Shown: positions 61,701-64,000 of the stretch, piece after piece
How the letters are laid out: every line of letters starts with the position of its first letter
Position numbering within the stretch: the first letter of the stretch is position 1
Made by a program: the position numbers and the translations under genes
The notes under the pieces: generated by a model
Databases searched by the model: none
Told to the model about the DNA's origin: nothing
Seen by the model: only the letters and a program-made list of their open reading frames with translations
Assembly (NCBI GenBank): GCA_963797475.1
Contig: CAWCPR010000001.1
Location: 1,674,001 to 1,738,000 of the forward strand
Source of the DNA: CAWCPR01 sp963797475
GTDB lineage: Bacteria; Chloroflexota; Anaerolineae; Anaerolineales; UBA4823
Direction: 5' to 3'
DNA length: 64,000 nucleotides

Positions 61701-64000
61701 GAACAAGGGGTCCACTTACGAATACGACGCCCTGAACCGGCTGGTCGCCTTCGTCGACGCCCTGAATGGGCGCAGCGAAGTGGCCTACGACGCCAACAGC
61801 AACCTGACCAGCTACACGGACCCGAGCGGGCGCAGCGTTTCTTACAGCTACGACGCCGTCAACCGCCTGACCGGGATCACCTACCCGGACGGCGGCAAGG
61901 AGCAGTTTGGCTACGACGCCAACGGCGCCCTCAACCGGCTGACGGAGGCGCGCGGCAAGGTCACCACCTGGCAATACGACAGCGCCAACCGGCCGGTGCA
62001 GAAGCAGGTGCAGGGCGGCCCGACGGTGATCTACCAGTACGACAACCTGGACTTGCTGACCGGCCTGGAGGATGGCACGCTGAGCACCAGCCTGGATTAC
62101 GTGCCGGATACAGAAGGCCTGTTGTTGCGCGAGCGACAGACTTCGCCCACCCTGCCGGTCAGCATGACGCTGACTTATGACTACGGGCAGGCCAGCCTGG
62201 CCAGCCTGCTGCCAACCAGCGCGGCCGCGCTGGCTTCAGCGGACCAGGCGGCGATCGCAGACCTGCCCGCGCCCGGCGATATCCTGCCGCCGGAAGATTC
62301 CCTCGCGCCCGAGGACCTGCCCGGGCCCGAGCAGGCGGTCGTGACGGATACGATCCCGCAAACGACAGGGCCCGAACCTTCGCCCGCCGCAGGACCTTAC
62401 TACGAAATCCAAGTCGCCGGTCAGCCTGGAATTGGGCCCAACACCAATGTCGGTGGGACGATCATCACGAACACCACCTGGACAAAGGCTGGCAGCCCCT
62501 ACATCGCCACCAGCTCTGTGACCGTGGCAAGCGGGGTGACCCTGACCGTTGAGCCGGGGGTCGAGGTGCAATTCAACCAGAGCTTCGGCCTGCTGGTGAA
62601 CGGCGCCCTGCTGGCGGTCGGGACGCCGGCCGAGCCGATCCTGTTCACCGGCACTTCAGCCAAGTTGGCTGGTGGGCCGGCATCCGCCTGGAGGCCGTTT
62701 CGGCTGCCAACCCGCTGACCGGCTCCAGGCTGAGCTACGCAACCATCGAGTACGGCGGCTCTCTCAGCTCCCGGCCCGCCAACCTGTACCTCAGCTATGC
62801 CGCTATCGACGTCGACCACAGCGTCATCCAACACAGCTTCTACAGCGGCATCTATGGAGCGGCCAAAGGCGTGGCTAACGTGACCGACACCAGCCTGACC
62901 GACAACGGCAACGGCAACACGGCCGAAGACTATCCCATCTGGTTCAGCGACGGCTCGGTCGACCCCAACCTCGCCAATCTGACCTTCAGCGCCAACAGCC
63001 AGGACGCTGTCGCCTTCGGCGGCGGCATCATGACCACCCGCACCTGGAAAAGCCTGGGCGTGCCCTACATCTTCACCGGCGGGCAGACCGTGCCCACCGG
63101 CGCCACCCTGACCGTCGAGCCCGGCGTGCAAGCCCGCTTCAAGGAGAGCTTCGGCCTGCTGGTGAACGGCGCCCTGCTGGCGGTCGGGACGCCTGCTGAG
63201 CCGATCCTGTTCACCGGCACCTCAGCTCAAGTTGGCTGGTGGGCCGGCATCCGCCTGGAGGCCGTTTCGGCTGCCAACCCGCTGACCGGCTCCAGGCTGA
63301 GCTACGCAACCATCGAATACGGCGGCTATCTCAGCTCCCGGCCCGCCAACCTGTACCTCAGCTATGCCGCTATCGACGTCGACCACAGCGTCATCCAACA
63401 CAGCTTCTACAGCGGCATCTATGGAGCGGCCAAAGGCGTGGCTAACGTGACCGACACCAGCCTGACCGACAACGGCAACGGCAACACGGCCGAAGACTAT
63501 CCCATCTGGTTCAGCGACGGCTCGGTCGACCCCAACCTCGCCAATCTGACCTTCAGCGCCAACAGCCAGGACGCTGTCGCCTTCGGCGGCGGCATCATGA
63601 CCACCCGCACCTGGAAAAGCCTGGGCGTGCCCTACATCTTCACCGGCGGGCAGACCGTGCCCACCGGCGCCACCCTGACCGTCGAGCCCGGCGTGCAAGC
63701 CCGCTTCAAGGAGAGCTTCGGCCTGCTGGTGAACGGCGCCCTGCTGGCGGTCGGGACGCCGGCCGAGCCGATCCTGTTCACCGGCACTTCAGCTCAAGTT
63801 GGCTGGTGGGCCGGCATCCGCCTGGAGGCCGTTTCGGCTGCCAACCCGCTGACCGGCTCCAGGCTGAGCTACGCAACCATCGAGTACGGCGGCTCTCTCA
63901 GCTCCCGGCCCGCCAACCTGTACCTCAGCTATGCCGCCATCGACGTCGACCACAGCGTCATCCAACACAGCTTCTACAGCGGCATCTATGGAGCGGCCAA
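58799..64000 (+). pseudogene. Giant secreted YD-repeat (Rhs-like) / beta-helix protein, frameshifted, runs off window
   Basis: ATG 58799 with GAGGAAGG upstream; signal peptide near LLTVLILFAFALENVADN. Order: an adhesin-like or cupredoxin-like stretch (about 50-200), a carboxypeptidase regulatory-like domain (GSVTGRILDWKTKQPIAGAQ), a Cys/Pro-rich segment (PPSPPDFNGPDDNPN), YD/RHS repeats (about FDFAYDGNGWLASITDN, YDANGNLVERL, and others), then identical 189-residue units. Frame breaks: near 59455 (one extra base, joins QAD to SDSQGDYHLNL), near 59931 (one extra, joins ESES to RWADPVPGK), near 62660 (one missing versus later units). Function as a surface or toxin-delivery protein is open; no toxin end is visible. 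Confidence 0.75.
62581..64000 (+). repeat. Near-identical 567-bp repeats in the YD-repeat gene
   Basis: Unit starts at 62581 (566 bases, one base missing), 63147 and 63714; the last runs past the window. Each encodes 189 residues (GLLVNGALLAVGTPAEPI, LFTGTSAQVGWWAGIRLEA, VIQHSFYSGIYGAAK, VPTGATLTVEPGVQARFKES), a parallel beta-helix-like pattern. Copies agree at almost every base, so they are recent or kept alike by recombination, and hard to assemble. Confidence 0.9.

Overview
The window looks like a chromosomal segment of a Chloroflexota bacterium, most likely class Anaerolineae. This is inferred from gene content, not from a marker gene. The clues are a LysW carrier-protein amino-acid pathway, a bacterial mevalonate pathway with a DUF35 partner, lipoproteins with Ala/Thr/Pro/Gln-rich linkers, ABC sugar transport operons tied to single glycoside hydrolases, and long GC-rich core genes interrupted by AT-richer accessory blocks. 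No rRNA, tRNA or CRISPR array was seen.

Layout. 1-5.3 kb: a fructan/sucrose locus (GH32, two sugar ABC permeases, a GlsB-type membrane protein, a second GH32). 5.3-6.5 kb: acyl-lipid desaturase. 6.6-11 kb: defence or toxin-antitoxin type genes (MntA with truncated HepT, DprA-like protein, phosphoribosyltransferase, RecQ). 11-19.1 kb: a patchwork island with gene remnants, nucleotidyltransferases, an MNT/HEPN pair, a PD-(D/E)XK-like protein, an orphan, and a large STAND-type NTPase with 16 TPRs. It is punctuated by copies of the DUF35 gene 3' end followed by hairpins. 19.1-23.4 kb: upper mevalonate pathway (HMG-CoA reductase, HMG-CoA synthase, thiolase, DUF35). 23.5-30.5 kb: signalling and housekeeping (GAF histidine kinase, SpoU methyltransferase, OmpR-type two-component pair, MsrPQ, DUF4342). 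30.5-39.4 kb: broken acyltransferase, then a promoter plus attenuator-like leader and the argG-argH-lysW-lysX-lysY-lysZ-lysJ-lysK operon. 39.4-43.2 kb: a compact minus-strand cassette of a divergent family B DNA polymerase, a small helical protein and a Rad51/RecA-like protein without a P-loop, next to a LuxR-type regulator. 43.2-46.9 kb: AidB-like acyl-CoA dehydrogenase, beta-propeller lipoprotein, M23 peptidase. 46.8-56.1 kb: a rhamnoside-utilisation island (GH88 and GH3 stubs, GH78, ABC permeases, binding protein, LacI regulator) bracketed by about 340-bp direct repeats, the right one abutting a truncated transposase. 56-64 kb: lipoprotein pseudogene, hairpin repeat, five-heme membrane cytochrome, and a giant YD-repeat/beta-helix surface protein that runs off the window.

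Two cassettes deserve most attention. One is RecQ-phosphoribosyltransferase-DprA, where the phosphoribosyltransferase domain appears to begin at the RecQ C-terminus and is cut by one in-frame TAA. The other is the PolB/small helical/Rad51-like cassette, which has the look of a PolB-based analogue of an ImuA-ImuB-DnaE2 mutasome. Many genes carry single-base frameshifts, nearly all fitting +1 insertions. Read errors and real decay cannot be separated from the sequence alone.
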